DNA from: Nitrosomonas sp.
Lineage (GTDB): Bacteria > Pseudomonadota > Gammaproteobacteria > Burkholderiales > Nitrosomonadaceae
Length of the DNA: 64,000 nucleotides
Assembly (NCBI GenBank): GCA_024281995.1
Contig: JAMWZW010000003.1
Span: 124,001 to 188,000 of the forward strand
Direction: 5' to 3'
The notes under the pieces were generated by a model. It was not told the DNA's origin and made no database searches. It saw only the letters and a program-made list of their open reading frames with translations. Position numbers and translations under genes: made by a program. The first letter of the stretch is position 1; every line of letters begins with the position of its first letter. This document shows positions 35,701 to 43,452 of the stretch, one piece after another.

Positions 35701-37293
35701 TTGCTGAGCAATATTACATATCAACCGTTTGGCGAGCCCAAAAGCTGGACTTGGGGTAACAATCAAGCTTACGTGCGCAGCTTTGATCTGGACGGCCGGT
35801 TCAAAACCCACCGTGTCGGCAGCGATACCCGCACGCTGACCTACGATGCCGCTAGCCGCATCACTCAGACGGCCGATACCAACCCGGTGTATAACCGCAG
35901 CTTTGATCTGGACGGCCGGTTCAAAACCCACCGTGTCGGCAGCGATACCCGCACGCTGACCTACGATGCCGCTAGCCGCATCACTCAGACGGCCGATACC
36001 AACCCGGTGTATAACCGCAGCTATGACTATGACGCGCTGGATCGCTTGATCGGCCAGTCGGACAACAGCGGCTTCAAGCTCTGGGGTTATGATGCCAACA
36101 GCAATCGCACCAACGCTCAATTCGGCGCTACCAATTACCTCTATACGCTTGCGGCAAGCAGTAACCGCCTGCAAACCGTGGCCGGGCCGGTCATGAAAAC
36201 GTACACCTATGATGCTGCCGGCAATCCATTGAGCGATGGCGCCACTACCTTTACCTGGAATGCTGCGGGTAAGCTCGCTAACACAGTCAATAATGCCAAG
36301 ACACACTTTTATAGATACAACGCTTTGGATCAGCGCATCACTAAGAATGGCCCGCTGAGCTCGAAGTTCATGTTTTTCTATGACCCGGATGGGCAATTGA
36401 TCGGGGAATATCGAGACAATTCCAGTACCGCCACACCGACGGATGACTGGTTAGTCAGTCAGGAAACCATCTGGCTGGAAGATATTCCGGTGGCCGTGAT
36501 CAGAAAACCCACCGCGACCGGCCCGATCCAGATTTATTACATCCACGCCGATCATCTCAACACGCCGAGAGTGATCGTAAACACCGCTAACACCATCGTC
36601 TGGCGCTGGGAGAACACCCATGCATTCGGTGCCAATCTGCCTGATGAAGACCCGGACGGCAATGCGCAATTGTTTGAATATCATCCCAGATTCCCTGGGC
36701 AATACTTCGATAAAGAAACAAATCTGCATTACAACTATTTCAGATATTATGAACCTGAGACTGGGCGTTACATCAGCCCTGATCCGATTGGGCTTGCTGG
36801 AGGAATCAATGTCTATGGGTATGTTGAAAATGACCCTATCAGCTGGATCGATTCTGATGGATTAGCCAGAAATCGTGGAGGTGGCAATCCAAGAAGCATT
36901 GTATCAAACCCAGGCAATCGTCCTGGTGGGTGGAGTTATGGGCAATTTTATCCCAGCATTGGTAATGCTCCACCTCGAACGGCAAACTATCCTGTTGGTA
37001 GCTCGAGAAGTCAGTTCCAGGTACCACCTAAAGCGCAACAGCCAGGTGGAAATGTTTGTGGTAGAGATTTTTCTGGACATGCATTTGATCAAATGCAAGC
37101 TCGTGGAATACCGCCATCTGTTGTAAACAACACAATTACTACAGGCTCTTGGTATCCTGGTAACACCTCTTCAACATCCCAGTATTATAGTGTGGTGAAT
37201 AATGTCACTGTCGTTGTTAACCACAATACCGGAAACACAGTGACAGTCCGGTGGGGTCCGCCCTCCGGCCTTAGCAGAACTATGGAGGATTAA
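32767..37293 (+). CDS. Full-length Rhs/YD-repeat toxin with DUF4258-like C-terminal tip
   Basis: 1508 residues. N-terminal export signal (about 18-40, FLLSLIFFSGLSWAG), a DUF6531-like segment (NPVNAANGNKYQHEVDYW) and then dozens of YD repeats (G-xxxxYxYDxxGRL) forming the Rhs cocoon. The core ends at [19 protein letters not shown] (about 1340). The polymorphic tip of some 150 residues has HAFDQMQARGIPPSVVNNTI and YYSVVNNVTVVVNH, which fits DUF4258, a BECR-type RNase-like fold. Exact 120-base tandem duplication at 35776-36015. The core is GC-richer than its tip. No secretion cluster adjoins it, so the route past Sec is unknown. Immunity gene starts at once after its stop. Confidence 0.9.
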   Translation: MDENFIGSNQSNFFTLSKKVFLLSLIFFSGLSWAGTYPKVIISENTWPPYYTDQYGFWEAYQIPLPKPSSPIAYCARLESVMGKMLFRTEGEAIFDNSVTAVGPMCHEFGQNGSSLGGTGLALVTPSNYDPFKNLGGSCSPLINNGSNPVNAANGNKYQHEVDYWSESGLLFSRHYNSLAAGISFDFIDNKKVWTTNYDSYVRLQTYAESSSYGSVFVYRPNGNITIYKPDGNGKYISENTDELDILEQFGGGGWRLIIDSDNSIENYNSTGKLLSITRRDGRTQTLPYDANDRLITVTDDIGQALVFTYDNKNRINTLRDPSGGLYQYTYDINNNLISITYPNGKIRTYHYNEQIYTNNIYLPHALTGITDENGERYAIYRYDASGRAISSEHAGGALRYSFSYNADRTTTITDPLGSAYIHKFHFILGLAKSTGQSQPAGSGCSAASSNTTYDVNGNVASRADFNGNKTCYAYDLTRNLEIARVEGLGSGNNCPADLLSYTPAANSSERKILTTWHTNFRLPTLIAEFKRETKYVYDTRGNITQYQIKDTATNATRTWNTSYSYHASIPGVILQKTENGPRSDVTDVITTQYYAPDAACTGGHLGCRAQVASITNALGHVTQITRYNAHGQPEEIIDPNGLTTTLVYDVRQRLLSRTVGTEITSYQYDNVGQLKKIIFPDNSFLSYSYDAAHRLTDMADNLGNRVHYTLDNMGNRTKEELFDPSNNLARTQQREYDALSRLWKDIGAQNQITQYQYDAQGNLKQIANPLSHATNFQFDTRNRLKQSTDPANGITQHTLDALNRITQVSDPRNIDTQYIYNGFGDVTQEISADRGTIAYTYDAAGNVKTVTDGRGVKHTYTWDALNRPTKRTHATVTGVPGAAQLIWVYDTGTHGIGRLSSMTDESGSTSFSYDAHGRLLTKTQIAKIGTVNYTQTLNYQYDNFGRLSQMTYPSDTQVTTTYGADGRPSELRVNGNLLLSNITYQPFGEPKSWTWGNNQAYVRSFDLDGRFKTHRVGSDTRTLTYDAASRITQTADTNPVYNRSFDLDGRFKTHRVGSDTRTLTYDAASRITQTADTNPVYNRSYDYDALDRLIGQSDNSGFKLWGYDANSNRTNAQFGATNYLYTLAASSNRLQTVAGPVMKTYTYDAAGNPLSDGATTFTWNAAGKLANTVNNAKTHFYRYNALDQRITKNGPLSSKFMFFYDPDGQLIGEYRDNSSTATPTDDWLVSQETIWLEDIPVAVIRKPTATGPIQIYYIHADHLNTPRVIVNTANTIVWRWENTHAFGANLPDEDPDGNAQLFEYHPRFPGQYFDKETNLHYNYFRYYEPETGRYISPDPIGLAGGINVYGYVENDPISWIDSDGLARNRGGGNPRSIVSNPGNRPGGWSYGQFYPSIGNAPPRTANYPVGSSRSQFQVPPKAQQPGGNVCGRDFSGHAFDQMQARGIPPSVVNNTITTGSWYPGNTSSTSQYYSVVNNVTVVVNHNTGNTVTVRWGPPSGLSRTMED
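35776..36015 (+). repeat. Perfect 120-base tandem duplication inside rhs
   Basis: 35776-35895 and 35896-36015 are base-identical, and a few further bases continue the match. The unit encodes 40 residues (SFDLDGRFKTHRVGSDTRT and onwards) and keeps the frame. Identity implies a recent in-frame duplication of YD-repeat length, or an assembly artefact. Confidence 0.95.
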
Positions 37294-37626
37294 ATGGCAA
37301 TTTTAAGTGAATATAACTTGCGCCAACTTGATCGACTTGTTAAATATATTAATAGCTTTGAGGAAGGAAATCTTAGCTTATCGTCCTTAGTTTCTAATAT
37401 CGAAGGATTAATAGGGGCACTAGAAAATTTTTCACTTTCTCAACGAAATGAGTTGATACGTACATGGGGAGTGCTCGATGAGATATTTGCTGTATGCCTC
37501 GATGAAAATAATAGGCCGCTGAGCACGGAAGAAAGAAATCTGATTAATCGTACCTTATATGAACTTCGCGAGTTATGCCTTTCGTTGATGGGAAATCATG
37601 ATCCAGATAAAACTGGGTTTACCTAG
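37294..37626 (+). CDS. Candidate immunity protein for the main Rhs tip
   Basis: 110 residues, helical and acidic (LSLSSLVSNIEGLIGALENF, IRTWGVLDEIFAVCLDENN, RTLYELRELCLSL), no signal peptide. Its ATG directly follows the rhs stop, with GGAGG at the end of rhs as ribosome site, so it is translationally coupled. Position and size are those of an immunity protein that neutralises the adjacent toxin tip in the cytoplasm, consistent with an RNase-type tip. I do not recognise its family. Confidence 0.7.
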   Translation: MAILSEYNLRQLDRLVKYINSFEEGNLSLSSLVSNIEGLIGALENFSLSQRNELIRTWGVLDEIFAVCLDENNRPLSTEERNLINRTLYELRELCLSLMGNHDPDKTGFT

Positions 37627-37686
37627 TAACCTGGATAAGCGTGCGTCATCCGGAAATTGACTGAATCCAATCTTTGAAAGCTTAAT

Positions 37687-39021
37687 ATGGACAACGTCCA
37701 AACCTATGTGCACACCTTTAACCCCGATGGCCGACTCAAAACCCACCGTGCCGGCAGCGATACCCGCACACTGACCTATGATGCCGCTAGTCGTATCACC
37801 CAGACTACCGATACCAACCCGGCGTATAACCGCAGCTATGATTATGACGCGCTGGATCGCTTGACCAGCCAGTCGGACAACACTGGCTTCAAGCTCTGGG
37901 GTTATGATGCCAACAGCAATCGCATCAACGCTCAAATTGGTGCTACCAATTACTTGTATACCATCGCTGCAAACAGTAACCGTCTGCAAGATGTCGCGGG
38001 ACCAGTCATAAAAACTTATACCTATGATGCGGCGGGGAATCCATTGAGTGATGGCACAACTACCTTCACCTGGAACGCCGCAGGAAAACTTGCAACTACA
38101 GTCAATAACGCTAAAACACATACTTACAAGTACAACGCCTTGGATCAGCGCATCACGAAAAATGGCCCGCTGAGCTCAAAGTTCATGTTTTTCTATGACC
38201 CAGATGGGCAATTGATCGGTGAGTACAAGGACAACGCTTCCACCGCTACGCCAACCGATGACTGGCTGGTCAGGCAGGAAACCATCTGGCTAGAGGATAT
38301 TCCGGTGGCCGTGATTAGAAAACCTACCGCAACAGGGCCAATCCAGATTTACTATATCCACGCCGATCATCTCAACACGCCGAGAGTGATCGTCAATACC
38401 GCTAACACCATCGTTTGGCGCTGGGAGAACACGCACGCATTCGGCGCCAATCTGCCTGATGAAGATCCGGATGGCAATGCGCAATTGTTTGAATATCATC
38501 AGAGATTCCCAGGGCAATACTTCGATCGTGAGACGAATCTGCATTACAACTACTTCAGGTACTATGAGCCCGAGACAGGGAGATATATCAGTCCTGATCC
38601 TATTGGGTTGGTGGGAGGAATCAATGTCTATGGGTATGTCGAACAAAATCCGCTGAGTCTTATTGATCCGACGGGTGAAGCCATACCTATATTGCCAGCA
38701 ATAATAACTGCTGTTGCTACAGCTTGTCGTGCAGTAATGCCTAGGTTGGTAGATAAGTTTACAAAAAGTTCAATAAAACCATCAATTCAACAGATTAATC
38801 CAAAGAATCTGATTCCGACACAAACTCGAAATGAAATGTCCGGTTCTCAAATTAAGCGGATTACGAGAGATATGCGAAATAATGGATTTGATCAAGCAAA
38901 ACCAGTTGATGTTGTGAAAAACCAGAGAGGTAGATTAGAAATACAAGATGGTCACCATAGAACAGAGGCTGCAATAAAAGCAGGATTAGACAAAATTCCC
39001 GTACGAATTTGGGGAGAATAA
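37687..39021 (+). CDS. Orphan Rhs C-terminal cassette 1, ParB-like nuclease tip
   Basis: 444 residues, lacking the N-terminal two-thirds of Rhs. It starts at a position equivalent to about residue 1000 of the main protein (HTFNPDGRLKTHRAGSDTR), repeats the core up to [19 protein letters not shown], then carries a different tip from about 330. The tip ends in NPKNLIPTQTRNEMSG, ITRDMRNNGFD and IQDGHHRTEAAIKAGL, a ParB/sulfiredoxin-like nuclease domain with its DGHHR motif. There is an ATG but no convincing promoter or ribosome site and no export signal, so it is probably silent until recombined into the main gene. Its partner gene follows four bases later. Confidence 0.82.
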   Translation: MDNVQTYVHTFNPDGRLKTHRAGSDTRTLTYDAASRITQTTDTNPAYNRSYDYDALDRLTSQSDNTGFKLWGYDANSNRINAQIGATNYLYTIAANSNRLQDVAGPVIKTYTYDAAGNPLSDGTTTFTWNAAGKLATTVNNAKTHTYKYNALDQRITKNGPLSSKFMFFYDPDGQLIGEYKDNASTATPTDDWLVRQETIWLEDIPVAVIRKPTATGPIQIYYIHADHLNTPRVIVNTANTIVWRWENTHAFGANLPDEDPDGNAQLFEYHQRFPGQYFDRETNLHYNYFRYYEPETGRYISPDPIGLVGGINVYGYVEQNPLSLIDPTGEAIPILPAIITAVATACRAVMPRLVDKFTKSSIKPSIQQINPKNLIPTQTRNEMSGSQIKRITRDMRNNGFDQAKPVDVVKNQRGRLEIQDGHHRTEAAIKAGLDKIPVRIWGE

Positions 39022-39025
39022 AATT

Positions 39026-39373
39026 ATGAGTTCAAAACCTCCATTTTTGGGAAAGTATAAGATTGTGTTTTTACTCCCTTTGATAGTAAACAAAACCTTA
39101 GGTGAAGATGGATGGGAATTTATCGGAACTAATCGCTTAGATTCTAGTGTGCTTGATTTTTTGACAGACGTATTAGGTCTTATCTTTGCAGAAAATTATT
39201 TAGATATGGAGCGATATGTGGGTGAAAATATTCAAGCTACAGTAGTTTATGATAATGAAGGTAAAATTGAACATATTGATTTCCAATTATATGACGATGA
39301 TAAATATCGGCAGTTATGTCAAACCTTTGCATCAAGTGATCTAAAAGGAAATAGCGAGTTGTTTGTACCTTAA
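39026..39373 (+). CDS. Candidate immunity protein for cassette 1
   Basis: 115 residues, no signal peptide, acidic in its second half (YDNEGKIEHIDFQLYDDDKYR). The ATG lies four bases after the cassette-1 stop with GGGAGA upstream. Position argues for immunity against the ParB-like nuclease tip. Family not recognised; AT-rich like the other tip/immunity genes. Confidence 0.65.
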   Translation: MSSKPPFLGKYKIVFLLPLIVNKTLGEDGWEFIGTNRLDSSVLDFLTDVLGLIFAENYLDMERYVGENIQATVVYDNEGKIEHIDFQLYDDDKYRQLCQTFASSDLKGNSELFVP

Positions 39374-39486
39374 GAGATTGCCAAAAATTACAAGAGCTAG
39401 AACTCCGATGTGATGGAGCTATACATTTACCAAGACAGTTTAATTCAGAAACTGGATTAGCATCATCAATAAAACCGGGGCAATAA
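39374..39486 (+). pseudogene. Remnant of a toxin tip (cassette 2), C-terminal end only
   Basis: An open stretch ending at the TAA at 39484-39486 reads CQKLQELELRCDG then HLPRQFNSETGLASS. It has no Rhs core in front and no start, but ends two bases before the next small gene, as a toxin end would. I read it as the surviving tail of a lost tip; the call rests on position. Confidence 0.45.
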
Positions 39487-39487
39487 T

Positions 39488-39709
39488 ATGGATGACAGGA
39501 TCACAATCACCGAAGCATATAAGGCGATGTATTTATATTTGGAAAATTTATATCAATTGACAGGATCTGACGATTTGGCTGGTTTTTTGGGAAGTATGTC
39601 AATGCTTCAAGATGGTAAACCTGTAGATGAAACTATTTGGGAAGATTGGTTAGAAGCAATTGATCAAGCTAAAAAGAATGTCAGTATCAATTTAAAGATA
39701 GATAAGTAA
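39488..39709 (+). CDS. Orphan immunity-like protein (cassette 2)
   Basis: 73 residues, acidic: ITEAYKAMYLYLENLYQLTG, SDDLAGFLGSMSML, DETIWEDWLEAIDQAKK. The shape (small, acidic, helical, SDDLxGFL then WEDWLEAI) resembles small proteins often found behind polymorphic toxin tips. Its toxin is reduced to a fragment. Stop at 39707-39709 is in the same frame as the next Rhs core fragment, showing where a later cassette joined. Confidence 0.6.
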   Translation: MDDRITITEAYKAMYLYLENLYQLTGSDDLAGFLGSMSMLQDGKPVDETIWEDWLEAIDQAKKNVSINLKIDK

Positions 39710-40318
39710 TTAACCACCAGCCCGATTCAGATTTACTATATCCACACCGACCATCTCAACACCCTAAGAGTGATCGTAAACACCGCTAATACCATTGTCT
39801 GGCGCTGGGAGAACACCCATGCATTCGGGGCCAATCTGCCTGATGAAGATCCGGATGGCAATGCTCAATTGTTTGAATATCATCCCAGATTCCCAGGGCA
39901 ATACTTCGATCGTGAGACGAATCTGCATTACAACTATTTCAGATACTATGAGCCTGAGACTGGACGGTATGTATCACCTGATCCGATTGGGCTTGCTGGA
40001 GGAATCAATATCTATGGGTATGTCGAACAAAATCCGCTGAGTTTTGTGGATCCCCGAGGTCAGAATCCATTTAAGTTGATAAAAGATCTAAAATTCGAAG
40101 GACCTAAGCCAAGCAGAAAAGGTGATGGAACAGGTTCACTCTGTCAAATCCGTTACAAAAATCAGCCAATTTTTAGGATAGATTACCATCCAATTGATCC
40201 AGTAAACAGAACCCCGGTTCCTCACTTTCATATTGCCCCACATATGGAAACACATAGAGAATTCCCGGGTTTCATTCGCGAGCCAATAGAGAATCTTATT
40301 ATTAGGACATTGAAATGA
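39710..40318 (+). CDS. Orphan Rhs C-terminal cassette 3, unknown tip
   Basis: Rhs core homology begins about 39718 (TSPIQIYYIH) directly after the previous stop and in its frame; the first usable start is a GTG at 39770. The core runs through ANLPDEDPDGNAQLFEYH and [19 protein letters not shown], then a tip of about 90 residues: RKGDGTGSLCQIRYKNQPIF, DYHPIDPVN, PHFHIAPHMETHREFPGF. The His-rich end (PHFHI, H-xx-H) could bind metal or act in catalysis, but I do not know the family. No export signal or promoter is visible, so it is likely a silent donor. Its partner overlaps by four bases. Confidence 0.75.
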   Translation, partial: LTTSPIQIYYIHTDHLNTLRVIVNTANTIVWRWENTHAFGANLPDEDPDGNAQLFEYHPRFPGQYFDRETNLHYNYFRYYEPETGRYVSPDPIGLAGGINIYGYVEQNPLSFVDPRGQNPFKLIKDLKFEGPKPSRKGDGTGSLCQIRYKNQPIFRIDYHPIDPVNRTPVPHFHIAPHMETHREFPGFIREPIENLIIRTLK

Positions 40319-40644
40319 TAAATAATACGGAATTTGATTTAACTAAGAGGCTTTTGTTAAAAGAAAAAATCCATCAATACATAAAGAATAAGGTAAGCCT
40401 CGCTGAGCTAGAAAATAGTGAATTATTTTTGGCAAATAATGAGGAAGAATACAAACTGCTCAGCGATATTTTTCACGCTATTCACCATTTTGATGCAGAT
40501 ATTTGTATGATAAATAATTTTGAAAAAACTAACATGGAGCAGAAGCTAATAAATATTGCGGATAGCTTGACAGAAAACAACGAATGCTTAAGAAAAGCTA
40601 TAAATATTTTTTTTAATGATCCTTATTCTCCACCGCTAACTTAA
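40315..40644 (+). CDS. Candidate immunity protein for cassette 3
   Basis: 109 residues, helical, no signal peptide. LLLKEKIHQYIKNKVSLAEL, EEEYKLLSDIFHAIHHF and LTENNECLRKAINIFF are the main helices. ATG overlaps the cassette-3 TGA (ATGA), a translational coupling typical of toxin-immunity pairs. Family not recognised. Confidence 0.65.
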   Translation: MINNTEFDLTKRLLLKEKIHQYIKNKVSLAELENSELFLANNEEEYKLLSDIFHAIHHFDADICMINNFEKTNMEQKLINIADSLTENNECLRKAINIFFNDPYSPPLT

Positions 40645-40691
40645 TTTACACACCAAGCAGCCTGCACAAGCTTGCGTCATTCCCGGAGATA

Positions 40692-41289
40692 ATACTTCGA
40701 CAAAGAGACAAATCTGCATTACAACTACTTTCGCTATTATGAACCTGAGACTGGGCGGTATGTCTCACCTGATCCCATTGGGTTGGCAGGAGGCATCAAT
40801 GTCTATGGGTATGTCGAACAAAATCCATTGAGTTTTATTGATCCTTATGGTTTGTTTGAGTTACCTGTTTTATCTCAGGATTTTGTTGATGCAACTGCTG
40901 GTTTCGGTGATGCTATTAGTTCTGGATTTGGTTTATTTGACACGAGTCTGTCTGAATTGGCTCGAAAGGCAATAAATGTAAATAGCTCTGTTAACCAGTG
41001 TTCAGCTGCATATTCAGGCGGTCGATATGCTGGGTATGGACTCGGGATAGGAGTTGCTGGCACAAGTCTATATCGAGGTTATCAACTAGGTAGGGAATTA
41101 TCAATTGGAAGAAATTTCCGTATAGCACCCTTTGGAAATAGGACGAGCCATCCGGCTGGTCGACTCCCTCACTATCATCGAAGGAGTATTGATTCTGCAA
41201 CCGGCAACACAAAATCTGGTCAAGGAATTGGCAGGCATCGTCCATGGGACAAAAAATCGACTGATAAATCTTTTATGGACAGATTTTAA
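40692..41289 (+). CDS. Orphan Rhs C-terminal cassette 4, unknown tip
   Basis: The shortest core piece: homology starts near 40680 with [19 protein letters not shown] directly after an in-frame TAA, and only about 50 core residues remain before the tip. No ATG start exists (a TTG at 40783 is the first option), so it cannot be an independent toxin. The tip begins with a glycine-rich hydrophobic pretoxin-like part ([19 protein letters not shown]) and ends [22 protein letters not shown], a pattern I associate with Rhs tips but cannot name. Partner ATG follows at once. Confidence 0.72.
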
Positions 41290-41628
41290 ATGAAACTACC
41301 AATTATTATTAGCGAACATGGCGATGTGTCTATTTTTAATACAATTGAAGCGGCTGAGCAATACTTGGAAGCAATTGATGTAAAAAATAATGAGTACATT
41401 GCTTATGATGCTAATGGAAAATTATTGAATCTCAAGATCGTGCTCAAAGGTAAGCAACAAGTTGAACATGTACAGGTTTGTGAGAACAACAACGATATGG
41501 AGGAGCCTGAGACGCTACGGAGCACCTTATTGAATTTACTTTTGCAATTTGGGGTATCTGTCCCAGAAGAGAGTTCTTTAGAGAGTATAATTCAGATAAC
41601 TATAGACAGAATCGGATATACCCCATAA
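41290..41628 (+). CDS. Candidate immunity protein for cassette 4
   Basis: 112 residues: IIISEHGDVSIFNTIEAAEQYLEAI, YIAYDANGKLLNLKIV, LRSTLLNLLLQFGVSVPEES. The arrangement (short strands around a helix, then a helical end) suggests a compact immunity protein. It starts at the base after the cassette-4 stop. No signal peptide. The first part looks like a general immunity scaffold seen next to other toxins, but I cannot assign a family. Confidence 0.65.
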   Translation: MKLPIIISEHGDVSIFNTIEAAEQYLEAIDVKNNEYIAYDANGKLLNLKIVLKGKQQVEHVQVCENNNDMEEPETLRSTLLNLLLQFGVSVPEESSLESIIQITIDRIGYTP

Positions 41629-41765
41629 ATCAAGAAATCTTTGGCCAAACTCAGTAATAATGGTCAACATAAACTTAAAACCGCTATAGATTCGATTATG
41701 GATAGCTTACGAATAATCACATTATATGCAAATCTACTCACCGCTTAAATCAATGGACTCCATTA

Positions 41766-42842
41766 TTGACAGCACACCTCAGTTTTGCCGCTGCCGGCAA
41801 TCCCTTAAGCGATGGCCTGAAGACGTTTACTTGGGATGCTGTCGGTAAGCTCGCTAACACAGTCAATAATGCCAAGACACACTTTTATAGATACAACGCT
41901 TTGGATCAGCGCATCACTAAAAATGGTCCATTGAGTTCGAAGTTCATGTTTTTCTATGATCCCGATGGGCAATTGATCGGTGAATACCGGGACAGTGCTT
42001 CCACTGCCACGCCAACCGATGACTGGCTGGTGCGGCAGGAAACCATTTGGTTAGAGGGTATTCCAGTGGCCGTGATCAGAAAACCGACCGCGACCAGCCC
42101 GATCCAGATTTACTATATCCATGCCGATCATCTCAACACGCCGAGAGTGATCGTAAACACCGCTAATACCATCGTCTGGCGCTGGGAAAACACGCACGCA
42201 TTCGGCGCCAACCTGCCTGATGAAGATCCGGATGGCAATGCTCAATTGCTTGAATATCATCCCAGATTCCCTGGGCAATACTTCGACAAAGAAACAAACC
42301 TGCATTACAACTACTTCAGATATTATGAACCGGAGACGGGGCGGTATCTCACGCCTGATCCCATTGGACTAGCGGGTGGACTCAATACTTATGGGTATGT
42401 TGGGCAGAATCCGTTAGTGTGGATTGATCCATTAGGATTGCAATCGCTTGTCACCGACATGAGTGCTGGGACAACTACATTCGATCCGTCACCTTATTCA
42501 GGTAATCCAGTTACGATTCCCACTAGAAATGACATTGCTCGTAATTCTAAGTCAGGCGCAAAAGATCCATTCGCTACTCCAGATGTCAATTGGATCCCTA
42601 AGGGAACAAGAAGTAAGGCTTATGGGCCAGATGGATCATATATAGATACAGGAGATCGGAGAGGGCGTGACATTCATGGAGGTGGGAGCCGATTACGTGA
42701 TCCTTTTGCTCCGCAGCAAGGATGGGTTCCAACAATGGGATGCACTCGCGGACAAAATGAAGACATAAAGAAGCTTGGCGAAGCAATTACCGATTTTAAG
42801 CGACGCAATCCGGGTGTCCGTGTTCCTTATATAAGACAATGA
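41766..42842 (+). CDS. Orphan Rhs C-terminal cassette 5, L,D-transpeptidase-like tip
   Basis: Core homology begins about 41790 (AAGNPLSDGLKTFTWDAVG) and runs to [19 protein letters not shown]. The tip of about 130 residues has YIDTGDRRGRDIHGGGS then PTMGCTRGQNEDIKKLGEAI: a His-Gly-Gly and a Gly-Cys-x-Arg spaced as in YkuD/DUF2778-type L,D-transpeptidase folds, where that Cys is the nucleophile. It would attack peptidoglycan in the periplasm. Start is a TTG without a ribosome site, so probably silent. Its partner gene, uniquely here, has a signal peptide, which fits a periplasmic target. The fold call is by motif only. Confidence 0.72.
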   Translation: MTAHLSFAAAGNPLSDGLKTFTWDAVGKLANTVNNAKTHFYRYNALDQRITKNGPLSSKFMFFYDPDGQLIGEYRDSASTATPTDDWLVRQETIWLEGIPVAVIRKPTATSPIQIYYIHADHLNTPRVIVNTANTIVWRWENTHAFGANLPDEDPDGNAQLLEYHPRFPGQYFDKETNLHYNYFRYYEPETGRYLTPDPIGLAGGLNTYGYVGQNPLVWIDPLGLQSLVTDMSAGTTTFDPSPYSGNPVTIPTRNDIARNSKSGAKDPFATPDVNWIPKGTRSKAYGPDGSYIDTGDRRGRDIHGGGSRLRDPFAPQQGWVPTMGCTRGQNEDIKKLGEAITDFKRRNPGVRVPYIRQ

Positions 42843-42849
42843 GAAAAAT

Positions 42850-43452
42850 ATGCATCTATCATCGCTAGCTATCATTATTACACTTACATTAGCAAGTTTT
42901 ACTTCATTGAGAGCTGATACGATTTTGCAAATTGTTCCTTCGTGTCTCGCAGGGTTTTGTTTAGAAAGTGGGAATTTACCCACTGAGAAAGCAGTTAATG
43001 CCCGTTTTGGTGGTTCTAGGCAGAAACTTGCTTTATGGAATGCAATTGCTTATTGCTATAAATTTATAGTAACCGATCAAAAAACAAGCTACGGATATTT
43101 TGAATTTAAGATGAGGAATGACACTGACTGGCAACTTGTTACTATCCGTTTGTCACAAGAATCGCTTTGTCCGAATGCTGATGTTGTAACCATAAAATCT
43201 GAGCTATCAACGAAAGAAGGTGTTCGTTTGGGTAATAATGGAGTTGAGATAATAAGGCTTTATGGACAGCCAAAATATGTGATAAATCAACCCTCAGAAG
43301 CTATTGTGCGTGATTTTTTTAGTGACTTATCGAAGATAAAGATTAATTTTATTAGTCAATATGTTAGCGATGATAATAAAGATTTATCGAGTGCAAGATT
43401 TTATTTTTCGAATAAGCAATTAATAGGGATTGAAATTTCTGTTGATGAATAA
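42850..43452 (+). CDS. Exported candidate immunity protein for cassette 5
   Basis: 200 residues with a clear signal peptide (HLSSLAIIITLTLASFTSLRA, cleavage about 23) and a soluble beta-rich remainder with three Cys (PSCLAGFCLESG; AIAYCYKF) that may form disulfides. It starts eight bases after the cassette-5 stop. An immunity protein in the periplasm is what a cell needs against a peptidoglycan-targeting tip. Family unknown; the signal peptide is the strongest evidence. Confidence 0.7.
   Translation: MHLSSLAIIITLTLASFTSLRADTILQIVPSCLAGFCLESGNLPTEKAVNARFGGSRQKLALWNAIAYCYKFIVTDQKTSYGYFEFKMRNDTDWQLVTIRLSQESLCPNADVVTIKSELSTKEGVRLGNNGVEIIRLYGQPKYVINQPSEAIVRDFFSDLSKIKINFISQYVSDDNKDLSSARFYFSNKQLIGIEISVDE

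Noticed and set aside
35608-36396. Long minus-strand frames antisense to the Rhs core (also 35128-35574 and 37573-38121)
   Set aside because: They mirror the YD-repeat codon pattern and recur wherever the core recurs; no ribosome site or family match.
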